The notes: generated by a model not told the origin, from the letters alone. A stretch of DNA of 64,000 nt from Saccopteryx bilineata (GCF_036850765.1 NC_089491.1:86336740-86400739), one strand, 5' to 3'. Positions 11,517 to 24,300 are shown, counted from the stretch's first letter. Program-made: numbers and translations.

Positions 11517-11963
11517 AGAGAACCTCCTTTTTTGACCAAGGATCACTCCAAAAATATTTGACCACAATATCTGCCTTTCATATGATATCTATTAGTAACA
11601 TCCAGAACTATAACCCAAAAATTACCTTGAGACACAATGTTTTAAGGACATTTTTAAAGCCACAATAGAGAGAGATTTATTGTATCCAGTTTGAAAGGGT
11701 GATGAGAATAAAGATAGTCATTAAAGGAACTTGAAATAATATACATGAAAAGCAATGAATTCATGATAAGATGTAGAATTGGTAAGATTTAGTGACTATT
11801 ATATGAAGAGGAAAGAGTCACACAAACTAGGACAGGCTTGAGTGATTGGTTAAACTGTACTATTTTTACTTGAAAAAGGGAAGTCAGAAGAGGAATTGTT
11901 AGGATAAAAGTGATTTTACTTTTGGACAGTTCATTTGGAAATACTTAAAATTCATCCAGGTTG
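11517..11963. other. Unassigned sequence
   Basis: Nothing recognised between the inverted arm and the start of the old L1. Confidence 0.5.
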
Positions 11964-12579
11964 ATTTATTATTAATTTAAATTTTTATTTCTAATTTATT
12001 GTGTTGAAATGGTTTCAATTGTCTCAATCAATATAACACCCTCTACACACTACATTGTGTCCCTCATGTCCCATACAAAGTTTCTTTCCATCCCCATTCC
12101 CTCCCACTTTCCCCTCACCCCCTACCTCTGTACCCCGTTTCCCTCTGGCAATTGCTACCCTGTTGTCTGTATATATGTGTTATGTATATATAACTTTTGC
12201 TAATTCCTTCATCTTCTTTGATTCTATGCCCTCTTTCCTCTTACCTCTAACAGCTGTCCATCTGTTCCTGCTTCTGTTTCTATTTTATTCCTCAGTTTAT
12301 TGTGATTATTAGATTTCACATATAAGTGAGATCACCTGGTATTTGTCTTTTTCTGCCTGGCTTATTTCACTTAGCATAATAACGCTGTCACAAAAAGTAA
12401 GATTTCCTTCTTTTTTATGACCACCTAGTATTTCATTGTGTAAATGAACCACACCTTTTTTTATCCACTCAACCACTGATGGAACACTGGGCTATTTCCA
12501 GATCTTGGCTATTGCAGACAACACTGTCATAAATGTGGGGATGCAAATCTTTTTTTGAATTAGTATTTTTGAATTTTTA

Positions 12580-12621
12580 AGATCTCTAGTAATGGCTTAC
12601 ATGGGACATAAGGCAGTTAAG
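12580..12621. other. Non-L1 filler segment of unknown origin
   Basis: These bases lie in the old L1 beside the inverted copy but match neither expected L1 sequence nor the flank of arm A. They look like the other part of the same inserted patch. Confidence 0.5.
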
Positions 12622-12732
12622 GCTCTTAGGGTAGCCATGGCATTTAGAAGACTAATGTAAATTTTTAGGTAATTTTTGAACAAAAAGCGTGTGTGGGTTT
12701 GTGTATGTGTGATTTAGGGATGACAGGACAAC
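12622..12732. repeat. Inverted duplication, arm B, inserted in old L1
   Basis: Reverse-complement copy of 11406-11516. On either side the sequence is L1 (GAATTTTT near 12575 and TTTTTAATTTTTTGAGGAA at 12739 onward). At this place an L1 normally has only a few tens of bases, so this is an insertion. There is no poly-A tail and no TSD that I can see, so it does not look like retrotransposition. Confidence 0.85.
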
Positions 12733-15555
12733 AAAAAGTTTTTAATTTTTTGAGGAAATGCCATAATGTTTTCCACAAATCGGCATTCCCACCAGCAGTG
12801 CAGGAGTGTTCTCTTTTCTCCGCACCCTTGCCAGCATTTGTTCTTTGTTGTTTTGTTAATGAAAGCCATTCTGGCAGGGGTGAGGTGATACCTCATTGTA
12901 GTTTTAATTTGCATCTCTCTAATGGTTAGTGATGTTGAGCATTTTCTCATAGGCTTTTTACCCTATGTCTGTCCTCTTTGGAGAAATGTCTACTCAGGTC
13001 CTTTGCCTATTTTTAAAATGGATTATTTGTCTTCCTGGCATTGAGTTTTAAAGTTCTTTATAAATTTTGATTATTAGCCCTTTATCAGATATATCAATGA
13101 ATATATTCTCCCATAGAATGAGTTGTCCTTTTTATTTTGTTAATGGTGTCTTTTTCTATGCTAAAGCCTTTTAGTTTGATATAGTCTCATTTATTTATTT
13201 TGTCTTTTATTTCACTTTATGCCTAAGGAGATATATCATCTAAAATATTGCTTTGAGAGATGTCTACAAGTCTATTGCCTATGTTTTCTTCTAAAGTTTT
13301 ATGGTTTTGTGACTTACATTTAAGTCTTTTATTCATTTTGAGTTTATTTTTGTGACTGGTGTAAGTTGATTGTCTGTTTCACTTTTTTACATGTACCTGT
13401 TCAATTTTCTCCAACACCATTTATTAAAGAGACTGTCTTTGCTCCATTGTATATTCTTGCCTCCTTTATCAAATATTAATTAACCATAAAGGTGTGGGTT
13501 TATTTCTGGGTTCTCTGTTCTGTTCCGTTGATCTATATGCCTGTTCTTATTCTAGTACCTGGCTGTTTTGATTACAATGGCCTTGTACTATAGGTTGATG
13601 TCAGGAAGTGTGATACCTCCCACTTTGCTCTTCACTTTCAAGGTTGCTGAGGCTATTCAGGTTCCTTTTTGGCTACATATAAAATTTTAGAACATTTGTT
13701 TTAGATTTCTGAAGTATGTCATTGGTATTTTAAAAAGAATTGAATTGAATCTATAGCCTGCTTGGGGCAATATGGACATTTTAATGATGTTAATTCTTCT
13801 TATTCATGAACATGGTATATGCTTCCACTTCTTTGTATCTTCTTCAATTTCTTTTTTCAATGTCCTATAATATTCAGAGTACATATCTTTGACCTTCTTG
13901 GTTGAATTTATTCCAAGGTACTTTATTTTTTTGTTGCTATTGTGAAGGGGATTGTTTCCTTATTTCACTTTATGACAGTTTATTATTGGTGTATAAAATG
14001 CCACTGATTTCTAAATATTAAGTTTAAATCCTGCCATTTTGCTGATTCATTTATCAAGTCTAACAGTTTTTTTGGATGAGACATTAGGGTTTTCTATGTA
14101 CAGTATCATGTCATCAACAAATGACAGTTTTAATTTTTTTTTTCAAATTGGATACCTGTTATTTTTTCTCCTTGTCTGATTGCTGTGGCTAAGATTTCCA
14201 GTAGTATATTGAATAAGAGTGGTGAAAGGAGACATCCCTGTCTTGTTCCTAATCTTAAGGGGATTAATTTTAATTTTTTCCCATTGAGTATGATGTTGGC
14301 TGTCAGTTAGTCACATATGGCCTTTATTATGTTGAGATGTATTCCCTTTATTTCCACTTTGCTCAGAGTTTTGATCATAAATGGGTGATGGAATTTATCA
14401 AATACTTTTTTTATCTATTGATATGTTCAAGTGATTTTATCCTCATTTGGTTTATGTTGTGAATCATATCTATTGATTTGCAAATATTATACCACCTTTG
14501 CCTCCCCACACTAAATCCCAATTGATTATGGTGTATGATCTTTTTAATGTATTGCTGTATCAAGTATGCTAATATTTTGTTGAGAATTTTAACATTTATG
14601 TTTATCAGGAAATTGGCCTACAGTTTTCTTTTTTGTAGTATTGTTACCTGGTTTTGGAATTAAGATAATTTATGCTTTGTAAAATGAGCTTAGAAATCTT
14701 TCCTCCTCTTGAATTTTTTTGGAATAGCTTAAGAAAAAAAGGTGTTAGTTTTTTGAATGTTTGGTAAAATTTGCCTGCGAGGTCATCTGGTTCAGGACTT
14801 TTGTTTGCTGGGAGTTTTTAAATAACTGTTTCAATTTCATTTGTTGTACTCAGTCTGCTAAGAATTTCTGATTCTTCCAGATTCATTCTTGGAAGATTGT
14901 CCAGGAATTTATCAATTTTGCTCAGTTTGTCCAATATTTTGGCACATAGTTCTTTATAGTACTTTCTTATTCTTTGTGTTTCTCTGGTGTCACTTGTTAT
15001 TTCTCTTTCATTTATGAATTTATTTATTTGAGTCATCTCCCTTTTTTCTTAATGAGTCTAGTTAAAGGTTCATCAATTTTGTTTACCTTTCCAAAGAGCA
15101 GGCTTTTCGTTTCATCAATCTTTTGTATTATATTTCTTAGCCTTATATCATTTATTTCTACTCTGATTTTTATTATTTACTTTCTTCCACTTCCTTTTGG
15201 TGTTGTTGTAGTTTTTGGTTGCTTTTAGTTGTTTTAGATATATGGTTAGTTTTGAGATCTTTCTTGCCTCCTAAGGTATGCCTGTAATGCTATGAACTTT
15301 TTTCTCAGGACTTCTTTTGCTGTGTCCCATAGATTTTGGGTTTTTGTATATTCATTTTCATTTGTTTCAAGAAAATTTTTTATTTCTTCATTGATTTCAT
15401 TGTTACTCTATCAGCTATTTAATAACATATTATTTATCCTCCAAATATTTAAATGGTTTTTATTTTTTCTATTGTAGTCAATTTCTAGTCTCATGCCATT
15501 GTGGTTAGAGAAGAGACTTTATATATTTCAATCTTTTAAAATTTACTGAGACTTG

Positions 15556-15929
15556 GCGTTGGCCAGTTGGCACAGTGGTAGAGCGTCGGCCTGGCATACA
15601 GGAGTCCCAGGTTCGATTCCCGGCCAGGGCACAGAGGAGAAGCACCCATCTGCTTCTCCACCCCTCCCTCTCTCCCTCCTCTCTGTCTCTCTCTTTCCCT
15701 CCCGCAGCCAAGGCTCCATTGGAGCAAAGTTGGCCCGGGTGCTGAGGATGGCTCTGTGGCCTCTGCCTTGGGTGCTAGAATGGCCCTGGTTACAACAGAG
15801 CAATGCCCCAGATGGTCAGAGCATCACCCCCTGGTGGGCATGCTGGGTGGATCCTGGTCCAGCACATGCGGGAATCTGTCTGACTGCCTCCCCATTTCCA
15901 ACTTCAGAAAAATACAAAAAAAAAAAAAA
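15556..15929 (+). mobile_element. tRNA-derived bat SINE inserted in old L1
   Basis: Full-length copy with A box, perfect B box (GGTTCGATTCC) and an A-rich tail. It is flanked by the 13-bp TSD TTACTGAGACTTG (15543-15555 and 15930-15942). It contains the CTCF-like ATCACCCCCTGGTGGGC block near 15824-15840. Confidence 0.94.
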
Positions 15930-16310
15930 TTACTGAGACTTGTTTTATGTCCAAACATGTAGTCTATCCTAGAAAATGTACCATGTGCACCTGAAAAGAA
16001 TATATATTGTGATTCTTTGGGGTGAAATATTCTGAAGATATATATTAAATTCAGTCGATGTAGTTTGCCATTTAAGGCCATTGTCTGTGATTTTATGTCT
16101 GGAGGATCTATCCATTGATGTTAGTGGAGTGTTAAAATCCCCTACTATTACTGTATGTCTATCAATATCTCCCTGTATGTCCATCAAAATCTGCTTTATA
16201 TATTTAGGTGCTCTTATATTGAGTGCAAAATATTTACAATGGTTATATCCTATTGTTGAATTGCTCCCTTTATCATTGTGTAGTGACCTTTGTCCTTACT
16301 ATAGCCTATG

Positions 16311-16312
<2 letters not shown>

Positions 16313-16363
<51 letters not shown>
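16313..16363. repeat. (AT)n microsatellite
   Basis: About 25 uninterrupted AT units inside the old L1. Likely polymorphic and able to form cruciforms. Confidence 0.97.
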
Positions 16364-16365
<2 letters not shown>

Positions 16366-17010
16366 GTTCTTTTATCTATTCAGCTAACCTATGTCTTTTG
16401 ATTGAAGCATTTAATCCATTTACAGTAGAGGTTATTATTGATATGTACTTATTTATTGCTATTTTGTTCTTTAAATATATAATCCTCTTTCTTGATTTCT
16501 TTTTTTTTTTTTCCTCTTCTTATAGCAAGCTTTTTATACTATTTCTTGCAGTATTGGTTTGAAGGTAATGAACTCCTTAAACATTTTTTGGGGGGGATCT
16601 GGGAAATTTTTTATTTTTTCTTCCATTTTAAATGATATCTTTGCTGAATAGAGTAGCCATGGTTGCAGGTTCTTGTTTTGCATCAATTTAAATATTTCTT
16701 GACAATCCCTTCTGGCCTGAAGTGTTTCTGTTGAGAAGTTAAATGTCAGCTTTATGGGGCTTCTTTGTTGATAATTAACTGTTTTTTTTCTTGCAGCTTT
16801 TAGTATTGTTTCTTTGTCTCATATCTTTACATTTTAATTATAATGTGTCTTACTGTGGGCCTCTTTGGGTTCATCTATAATGGTACTCTATGTGCTTCTC
16901 GAACTTATGTGACCTTTTCCTTAATTAGGTTAGAGAAGTCTTCAGCTATGATTTCTTTAAAAAGTTTTCTATACTTTGTTCATTCTCTTTTTCATCAGGA
17001 ACCCCTATTA

Positions 17011-19489
17011 CAGGGGTCGGGAAAATTTTTGGCTGAGAGAGCCATGAACACCACATATTTTAAAATGTAATTCTGTGAGAGCCATATAATATGTTTAACA
17101 CTAAATACAAGTAAATGTGTGCATTTTATGTAAGATCAACACTTTTAAAGTACAATAAGTCTCTGAATTCTTTTTAATAATGTTGTTATGCTGTTGCTAA
17201 CCAATGATGAATAAAGTACTTCTTACCATTAATGCAACTTCTGGTGCTGCATGGTTTTGCTGATGGCTTTGTAGTCTGGTTGATACGTGGGGAGGTTAAG
17301 CTTCATGCAGGCATTGAGACTTCCATCCATTAAACATGATCGTAGGTTGATCTTAACGTTCTAGGGATGTGAGAAAGACAGTTCACATGCATACGTAGAG
17401 TCCAACATTGTCAGTACAGCAATACTCACATGCTGCAGTGTGTGGTATGTGACAAGAAGCGAGTTCCAAGTTTTGACAATCAGGTGGTCTGCATGTTGAA
17501 GTTTTTTTATTTCTCCCCACTTGTGTTTGTTCACCAACTCTGCTTGCTGTCATGCAAGTCTTTCCATATCTTTATTCAGTGACTTGAACTTATTCACCTA
17601 CATGTCTGAGGCCTTCAGGTCAGCAGCTTGTAGCTCAAAATCTCTGACAGAGACACCGGGGATGTAATTTGGGTCACTGTCCACTGCACACTCATGTGGA
17701 TGGCTGATAAACTTAAAAAGATGAGTGCGCTCACGAAATTCTCCAAAGCGCGCTTTGAATGACTGCAAGAGATTAGATGTGAAGCTTGCTAGCTGCTGGA
17801 GATCAAGATGTTGAGCAGGGTCACTTGCTGTGCATGCATCTTTAAACTCTCCTAGTTTTTCAAAGTGTAGTAAACAACCTGTTTCCATATAAGCGATGAA
17901 GTGTTCCAGATTGTTTTCAAATGCAAACACTGCCTGTTGAAGGGATAAGACTGTATGTCCAAGGCCTTGCATTTTCACATTGAGCTGGTTTAGATGTTCA
18001 GTCATGTCCATGAGATAGTTGAACTTCAGGAGCCACTCAATGTTAGCTAACTCAGGATATTTGATGTTTTTCTTTCAATAAAAGTTTGGATTTCGCTCAG
18101 ACAAGCCGCGAAACAGCTGAGCACCTTCCCTCTTGACAAACAATGCACATTGCTGTGCAGAAGCAGACCAGGATGATTATTCCCAACTCTATCCAGCAGT
18201 GTTTTAAATTGGTGATCATTTAAAGCTCTGGCAACAATCAAATTGATCACTCGAATGACCAGCGACATCCACTCACCAAGCTGCTCACCACACATCTGAG
18301 CACAAAGCACCTCCTGATGTAGGATGCAGTGAAAACTTAGGTTGGGTCTCTTTTCATGTTCATGAAGAAACACTACAAATCCTCTGTTTTTTTCCCACCA
18401 TGCACAGAGCACCAACAGAACACACTGAAATAAGTTTATCCATTGGTAGATTTTTTTTCTTTAGCAGACTCAGTGAAAGACTTGAATAAATCCTCCCCTC
18501 TTGTTGTCTCTTTCATAGGCAAAACTGCAAGATTTTCCTCACGTAGTGTGTCACTGACAGCATACCTTGCAATCACACTGAACTGGGATAAATGGCTTAC
18601 ATCTGTTGACTCATCCAAACCGAGAGAAAATAATGGTGCTGCATTTATGTCCTTCACTTGTGTTGCCTCAACTTGATTTGCCATCATGATGGTACAATTG
18701 TGAACAATTCTTGCTGACAGAGGTATGTCTTTTATTCATTTGATTATCTTGTCTTTATCCAAAAAGTCTCTAAAAGCTCATTGGCAACATCAAGCATGAG
18801 TGTTTTGGCATACTCCCAATCCTTGAACGGCTTTCCGTTTCTCACAATTGCTAAAGCACCAACAAAGCTAGCCGAATTCCACTCACCTTGTTGGGTCCAA
18901 ACATGGAGTTGCTGCTGACTAGCCTGCACTCTGCACAGTAGCTCTTGACATGCTTTCTTCCTGCTGTCCCCCGCTGGATATTTCGATGCAAATGTAGTAT
19001 GGCATGTGTCGATGTGCCGCTTTATATTTGACCATTTCATTGATGCAATTTTATCATTGCATATTAGACACACTGCCAGAACCTGCTCTCTCCACAAAGG
19101 TGAATTTCTCTCTGTCCATTCCTGGTGAAAAGTATAATACTCCTCATCTTTGTTTTTTTTTAGCCATCTTTTTCGTCAAAAGGGTTTCTACAATTAGCTA
19201 GCTGACTACATGATTAAGGGGAGGGAAGTTTACTTCCTGACTTCACAATGACCCATGTAGGTTACGCATTATCCAATAAAAATTTGATGTTGTCCCGGAG
19301 GACAGCTGTGATTGGCTCCAGCCACCTGCAACCATAAACATAAGCAGTAGGAAATTAATGAATTGTAACACATGAGAATATTTTATATTTTTAACGTTCT
19401 TATTTTTTTATTAAAGATTTGTCTGAGAGCCAGATGCAGCAATCAAAAGAGCTACATCTGGCTCATGAGCCATAGGTTTCCGACCCCTA
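17011..19489 (-). mobile_element. hAT (Buster/Charlie-like) DNA transposon, 2.48 kb
   Basis: The left end is CAGGGGTCGG; the right end is its complement with one change (CCGACCCCTA). The 8-bp TSD CCCTATTA is perfect (17003-17010 and 19490-19497). Removing the element rejoins an L1 sequence, so it inserted after the L1. The transposase gene runs on the minus strand, so the transposon 5' end is at 19489. Size and gene content are those of an autonomous element that has decayed. Confidence 0.95.
17229..19167 (-). pseudogene. Decayed hAT transposase gene
   Basis: hAT transposases cut and paste their element with an RNase-H-like DDE core. An ATG lies at 19167-19165, but the frame shifts almost at once in an A run. 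A BED-type zinc finger follows in the frame opening at 19097 (C10, C13, H28, H33 of that ORF). The core piece at 18687-18436 shows LDESTDVSHLSQFSV, including the first catalytic acidic region. The piece at 18415-18047 has the FHCILHQEVLC and HCLSRGKVL blocks, where family members usually have Trp for that Cys. A further piece is at 18011-17598. The C-terminal dimerisation region, with DSTYACELSFS and YQPDYKA, persists to the stop at 17231-17229 but contains stops. At least three frameshifts make it non-functional. The family relationship (Charlie/ZBED-like) is recognised from motifs. Confidence 0.9.
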
Positions 19490-19539
19490 CCCTATTATGT
19501 GGATGTTGTTTCACTTGAAGAAGTTGTTACAGAGATGTC

Positions 19540-19900
19540 TTAGAGTTTCCGCCACCATCTTGAGCCTATTTTATTTTTCTGTTGCTCTGCTTCTGTGCTT
19601 ACATTTATTTTGTTCTCTAAATTGTTGGTTCTATTCTCTGCTTCATCCAATCTGCTGTTGATTCCTTTTAGTGCAGTCTTCATTTCAGATATTGTATTTG
19701 CATTTCTTACTGATTCTTTTTTAGATATCAATGTCCTTTTTAATAATTTCTATCTCTTTATTTAAGTGCTCACTGAGATCATCCATTCTAACTAAATCTT
19801 TGAGCATCCTAATAACCAATTTTTTTTAAATCGCATCTGGTAGTTTGGTTACTTCCATTTTATTTAATTCTTTTTCTGGGGATTTCTTTCATTGACTCAT
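19540..19900 (-). pseudogene. L1 ORF1 remnant (coiled-coil part)
   Basis: The minus-strand frame 19731-19540 reads an ORF1-type coiled coil (SEMKTALKGINSRLDEAENR). ORF1 is the L1 RNA-binding trimer protein. The remnant is broken upstream of 19731, and downstream coding is separated by the hAT insertion. It ends beside the hAT TSD region. Confidence 0.75.
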
Positions 19901-22589
19901 TTGGGGCATATTTCTTTGTTAGTTTTGACTGTGTATTAGGTAGATTTTCCCTGACTCCAAAATTTTTGGTGATGTCTTTATGAGGAGGTAGGCTCAGTGG
20001 CACTTAACTTCCAGGCCACCTGAACTTCTTGATTGAGGAATATTTCCTGAGGGTTACATTTACCTCTTGTTGTTTGTAAGTTTTGAATGCTGTTGGCCCA
20101 TTCATGGGTAGAGTTAACCCTTCAGACTAGCTGGCTCTAATGGCCAACCTTGATCACATGTATTAGATGCTTTGCAGTGTCTGTCTTCTAGGGCATAGTT
20201 ATTCTCAGCAGGGTCTGGTCCTTGTTGGACTCCCCCTTTGAGTGTGCCACTTGTGTGACTATTTGAGTCTAGCACTGGCATGGTCTACAACCCAGTACTG
20301 GTGTGGGTCCTCTTTGTTATGTTTCAGAAATGGGTTCAAGTTAGATATTCTTTGTAACCCACTGTGGGCTACTGGTCTGGAGCTACCACTCTGTTTTTAC
20401 TCTTTGTGCCTGCATTTCCTGTGTCTAGGTATGTGTGTGGGAGGTGTCAACCTGTGTATAAGGATTGGCTGTCTCCTGCTTAAAGCTGACAACAGCTTAG
20501 TAAAAGTGACCAAGTTTCAAAAGATTTGCATCCAACTTTCAGCTGCTCTACCTCCTTTTGCAGCTGCCAGGCCTTCCCACAGTCTTCTGTAGCTAAGGCT
20601 GGCCTCATCTCACCAATACTTCCAAAGGTTCCAAGTTTGATGGGTGAGAGCAACTGAGGTCAGGAGTACAACATTAATGGGATCCCCTACTTGGGTGTCT
20701 CTTAGTCAGGAACTCAGTACTGGGAAAGTGACCCCTACACCAAAGTCTAAATCCTCAGCCACTATTGATATTCCAATTTTGTTTTTTCATGGAGAGGAGA
20801 GCAGTATGTTCAAGTTGGGTGGAGCGGACAATCTTCTCTGCAGTTCTTTCAGTTGGGGAGCCCCTTGTCTCAGGAAGGAAGATTGGGAGTCTTCCACTGG
20901 GGCTGATTGTGATCCCACAGATGGGGGCTAAGTCCCTCAACCTGTTTCAACAATAAGCTCCAAGGAACTCACACTTTAAATGTCTGAGATTTAAACCTTT
21001 CTCCCTTATCTCTGTGGAATGTAGCCTAGAGGGCCAGAGTATCTGGGACTTGGGCTGGCTAACTGTGAGGCTCTACCTTGTCCAATGCATGTAAACTGCT
21101 GTGCAGGTGCTGACTACAGAAAATGAAATGTTCCTAAAAAAAGAGAGAGAAATGGAATTCACCTCAGCATGCTTTTGTGACTGATGAGCTCTCCTTTTGG
21201 ATAGTTGAATCCACCTTTGATGTTGTCTGTGACTGGCCACTGGATATGTTGGTCCTCGGCCTCTTAGGAGGGAACCTGGAACAGACCAGTGTAAGATACT
21301 GCCTGTGACTGGCTCTCAGCAATGTTTTTTGGAGCTATAAGCAAACCAGAGTTTATAGCTGCTGCTGCTGGGCTTAGGTGCACATGAATGGAATATGCAG
21401 CACACCTAGACTAGCTTTTACCAGCATATGGCCTGGAGGCAACTCATCATAAGACATAATGTTTCATGAGTTCTGCCTCCTGCAGCCCCTGTCTACTGGC
21501 TGTTTGTTAGGTTGAGCCCCTGAAAAACCTTGTCGTAGAGTCTAGAGCCTGAAGCTAATTAGGCATCAGGAAAGGTGTTAGATGTGGTTCTTACCCTAGG
21601 GCCTCAGGTGTCAGTCTGTCATCAATTTTTTTCACAGACCTAGTAAATTTTGGCCACTAGGAATCCAATGGGTGTGGCCTCTGTAACCCAGAGATTTGTT
21701 CTGCCTCAGTCTGGACAATTTCTAATGAATCTCCTATGATGTGAGTACACCAGTCATTTTCTCAAAAGAGTGCAGGGGAAAGCTCTGACCTCAACGCCGG
21801 GCAACTGAATCAGTGTAAATCCCAGAATCTTTTCATCCCCCAGCCTCCTGGCCAAAGCTGCTTACTTCTTAGAAGGGCACAGTCTTCAAAGGGTGGGGCA
21901 AGAGAAATTGCTGATGGTAGGGAAGTTACTTTTCCTCATGCTGATGCCAAATGGTGGAGATAGCTTCACACAAGAAAGATGGCAACTGTGGTATTTGAGA
22001 ATGATTCAGCAGAGGGGTTCTGGTTTCTGTCCACCATATCTCTCCCCAGGCCACCAGTTTCACACTCTTCTCAGGTGACTCTACTTCTCTCAGCCCTCCT
22101 TCCCCTGGGGCTCAGGGTAAGTAGCTGTGAATGAGATATTCTGCATTGGCCCTTTAAGAAGATGTCTGCATCACTAAGATCTCCCATCTCTTTCTCACAG
22201 ACAGGAACCTTGCCTATTTTCACTGCCAAATGCTATGTGGGCACCTCTTCTATTCCCTGGTGCTCTAGACTAGGTGTGTGGTCTGGGGTTTAGGAACCAC
22301 AACTCTCAGGGTGAACCTCCCCCCATCACCTGAGATGTCTTTCCAGTCTCTTAGCCACAGCTCACTCCTGGGAGTAGGGACCACCCTTTTTATGTTTCCA
22401 TCTTTCCTACCAGTCTTGATGTGGTTTCTTCAGTGAATCCTTTGTTATAGACTCTTCTTCATTTAATCTGAGTTGGTTTTTCAGGATGATTGTTTTTAAG
22501 TTTTATTATAACTCCAGTTAGGTTCTGGGAGGCAGTGAGTGAAATGTCTGTCAGCCTATTCCATTGCCATTTACACTTAAGCTGATTTT

Positions 22590-22962
22590 TTTTCTTTTCT
22601 TCTTTTTCAAGTGAGAGGAGGGAGATAAACAGACTCCTGCATATACGCTGACCGGAATTCAGCAGGAAACCTACTTTTGAGACACATGCTCTGCCCATCT
22701 GGGGCCATGCTCCTAACTGTTCTATTTTTAGCACCTGAAGTAGAGGCTCCATGGACCCATCCTCAGCACCTGGGAGCAATGCATTTGAACCAAACAAGCT
22801 GTGGATGTGGTAGGATAAGAGAGAAAGAGAGAGAGAAGTGGGAGAGGAGGGGTGGAGAAGCTGATGGTCACTTCTCCTGCGTGTCCTGACCAGGAATTAG
22901 ATTGGGACATCCACACGTTGGGCCAATGCTCAACCACAGAGCAACTGGTCGAAGTCAGAGTT
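22590..22962 (-). mobile_element. Diverged tRNA-derived bat SINE
   Basis: Antisense copy of the common SINE: T-rich end at about 22590, GACAGACTCC-like and CATCCTCAGC body blocks, a purine-rich stretch at 22812-22855, and a degraded head near 22962. It is more diverged than its relatives, so older. Its TSD is not resolved. It abuts the L1 5' end. Confidence 0.85.
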
Positions 22963-23005
22963 AGGTTGATTTTTCTGATAGAAGCTAGAAATAGGTTTGG
23001 AACAA

Positions 23006-23100
23006 TAAAAAAAAAAAGCCCACAAAAAAAGTAAAGAAAAAGGAAAGAAAGAAAGAAATAAAAAAGAAGGAAAGAAAAAAAAGAAGAAATGAAAGAAAAA
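23006..23100. repeat. A-rich / GAAA low-complexity run
   Basis: A purine-only stretch of AAAG and GAAA units. Confidence 0.9.
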
Positions 23101-23794
23101 ATTTCTCAGAAAAGATGTAGATATTAGAGTCATCATGCTGTAAATAGCACCTGAGAGATGGATGAGACTCAAGATGACTTCATCTTTAACTGGAAGGGGT
23201 CCAAATTACTTCAGAAATGCATTAAGTGAAGCAAGATTTTGAAAATGCTGACTATACTTCACTATCATAAATCCTGTTTTTGAAAAAGGTAAGAAAATAA
23301 AAATAAATTCACCTACATATTAAATATTTTAGATAATACATGTGCAATGGATTCATGATGCTGAAACTGCAGTTGTCCCACAACAAAACAGGCAGAATTT
23401 AAGATGGTCAGTGTCTGACAATGATTAAACTTCTCTATGGGTTCATGCCAACAAATACTGCATTAAGTTTACAAATCCATTAATCAAGAAAAGAGGTGTT
23501 GAATAATGATTCATCCAGAACTTAAATAATCCTGTGATCTATTTGAAGCAGGCTGACAATATTATAGGAAATAGTAAATGTGTTTCCTGTGTAGCATTTG
23601 CTTGGTTCATTTACAGTAATTTCCTACTCCAGCTCAACTATTAACTTTTGTCTGAAACTGAATGTATTTATATTCAGTTCAGTAATCAGTGATGCCCACT
23701 GATAAACGGCATGTTTGAGAAGGGTTGGAGCACTTTCGGGTTAAGTGAACCTTGAATTGATATCTCTTCCCATTTCAAGAGGATAATAGTAAGA
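23101..23794. other. Unassigned sequence
   Basis: Nothing recognised. Confidence 0.5.
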
Positions 23795-24030
23795 GTACTG
23801 GCTATTATATGCTAAGTGTCTACTTATTGCCACACTTAGTAAGAGCTTTGCACATATTATCTAATCTTCAAATCAACTTTCTAAAGAGAATTATATAATT
23901 GTCCTTTAAAGGGCTAGAAACTACGGCTTTGAGAGTTAATAGTCAAATTTACAAAATCAGTAAGAGACAAATCTTAATTTTGATTATTAGGTTGAATGAT
24001 TCCACAGTGTGTGGTCCTTCTATTGCCTCA
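23795..24030 (-). repeat. MIR SINE relic
   Basis: The plus strand reads TATGCTAAGTGTCTACTTATTGCC, an AGCTTTGCACATATTATCTAAT block, then a CTTTGAGAGTTAATAGTCAA block. This is the order of an antisense MIR. Confidence 0.65.
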
Positions 24031-24300
24031 TGCTTCCTATACATGGAAGATTAAAAGAAAATCATGGGAAGAGAAATGATCCCTTTACACATCAATTAAT
24101 TACAGTATCACATAGAGTGGCATTTATATGCAAACCTTCATACTTTGTTTTTCTAATGTTTTTGTAATAGCAATAACAGAAACTAGTACACATGAGCAAG
24201 ATTTTTATTTTTTAAGCTTTGCTTTTTCTACCACTTAAGCAGTGATAGGCAATGATTTTAAATACTGTAGAAGGTGAGAATTGAATTTATTTAAAAATAA

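Larger units (their letters stand above)
12330..16600 (-). pseudogene. L1 ORF2 remnant (endonuclease/reverse transcriptase)
   Basis: ORF2 supplies the nicking endonuclease and reverse transcriptase for L1 copying. Surviving pieces on the minus strand run in family order. An endonuclease segment lies at 16187-15969 (GDFNTPLTSMDRSS motif). A linker lies at 15036-14818. The reverse transcriptase catalytic box FVDDM lies near 14121-14107. A C-terminal cysteine-histidine segment lies at 12950-12714 ([18 protein letters not shown]). Frames shift repeatedly, stops are common, and a SINE, an (AT)n run and the 12.6-kb filler break it. Boundaries are approximate. Function is certainly lost. Confidence 0.85.
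11964..22575 (-). mobile_element. Old, nearly full-length L1, interrupted by a SINE, a hAT transposon and an inverted filler
   Basis: The element reads on the minus strand. The 3' UTR is at about 11964-12330 and decayed ORF2 at about 12330-16600. Between 16600 and 17010, and again from 19498 to about 19900, is ORF1-side sequence; the 5' UTR runs from about 19930 to 22575. Insertions are a SINE (15556-15929), a hAT element (17011-19489) and an extra segment at about 12580-12738. Without the SINE and hAT element the L1 is roughly 7.7 kb, about full length for a mammalian L1. Its 3' tail type is the same as the fragment at 6257. Many lesions make it inactive. The 5' boundary is estimated from where L1-like sequence fades. 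Confidence 0.85.

Noticed and set aside
12693..12950. Host zinc-finger exon from [18 protein letters not shown]
   Set aside because: This is the C-terminal Cys-rich segment of L1 ORF2 and recurs in the younger L1 copies.
17598..19167. Domesticated transposase gene (ZBED-like)
   Set aside because: Domestication would need an open frame; here at least three frameshifts and several stops occur, and TSDs and ends show an ordinary insertion.
20242..20931. 116- and 95-residue plus-strand ORFs
   Set aside because: They lie antisense in the 5' UTR of the old L1 and have no recognisable domain.
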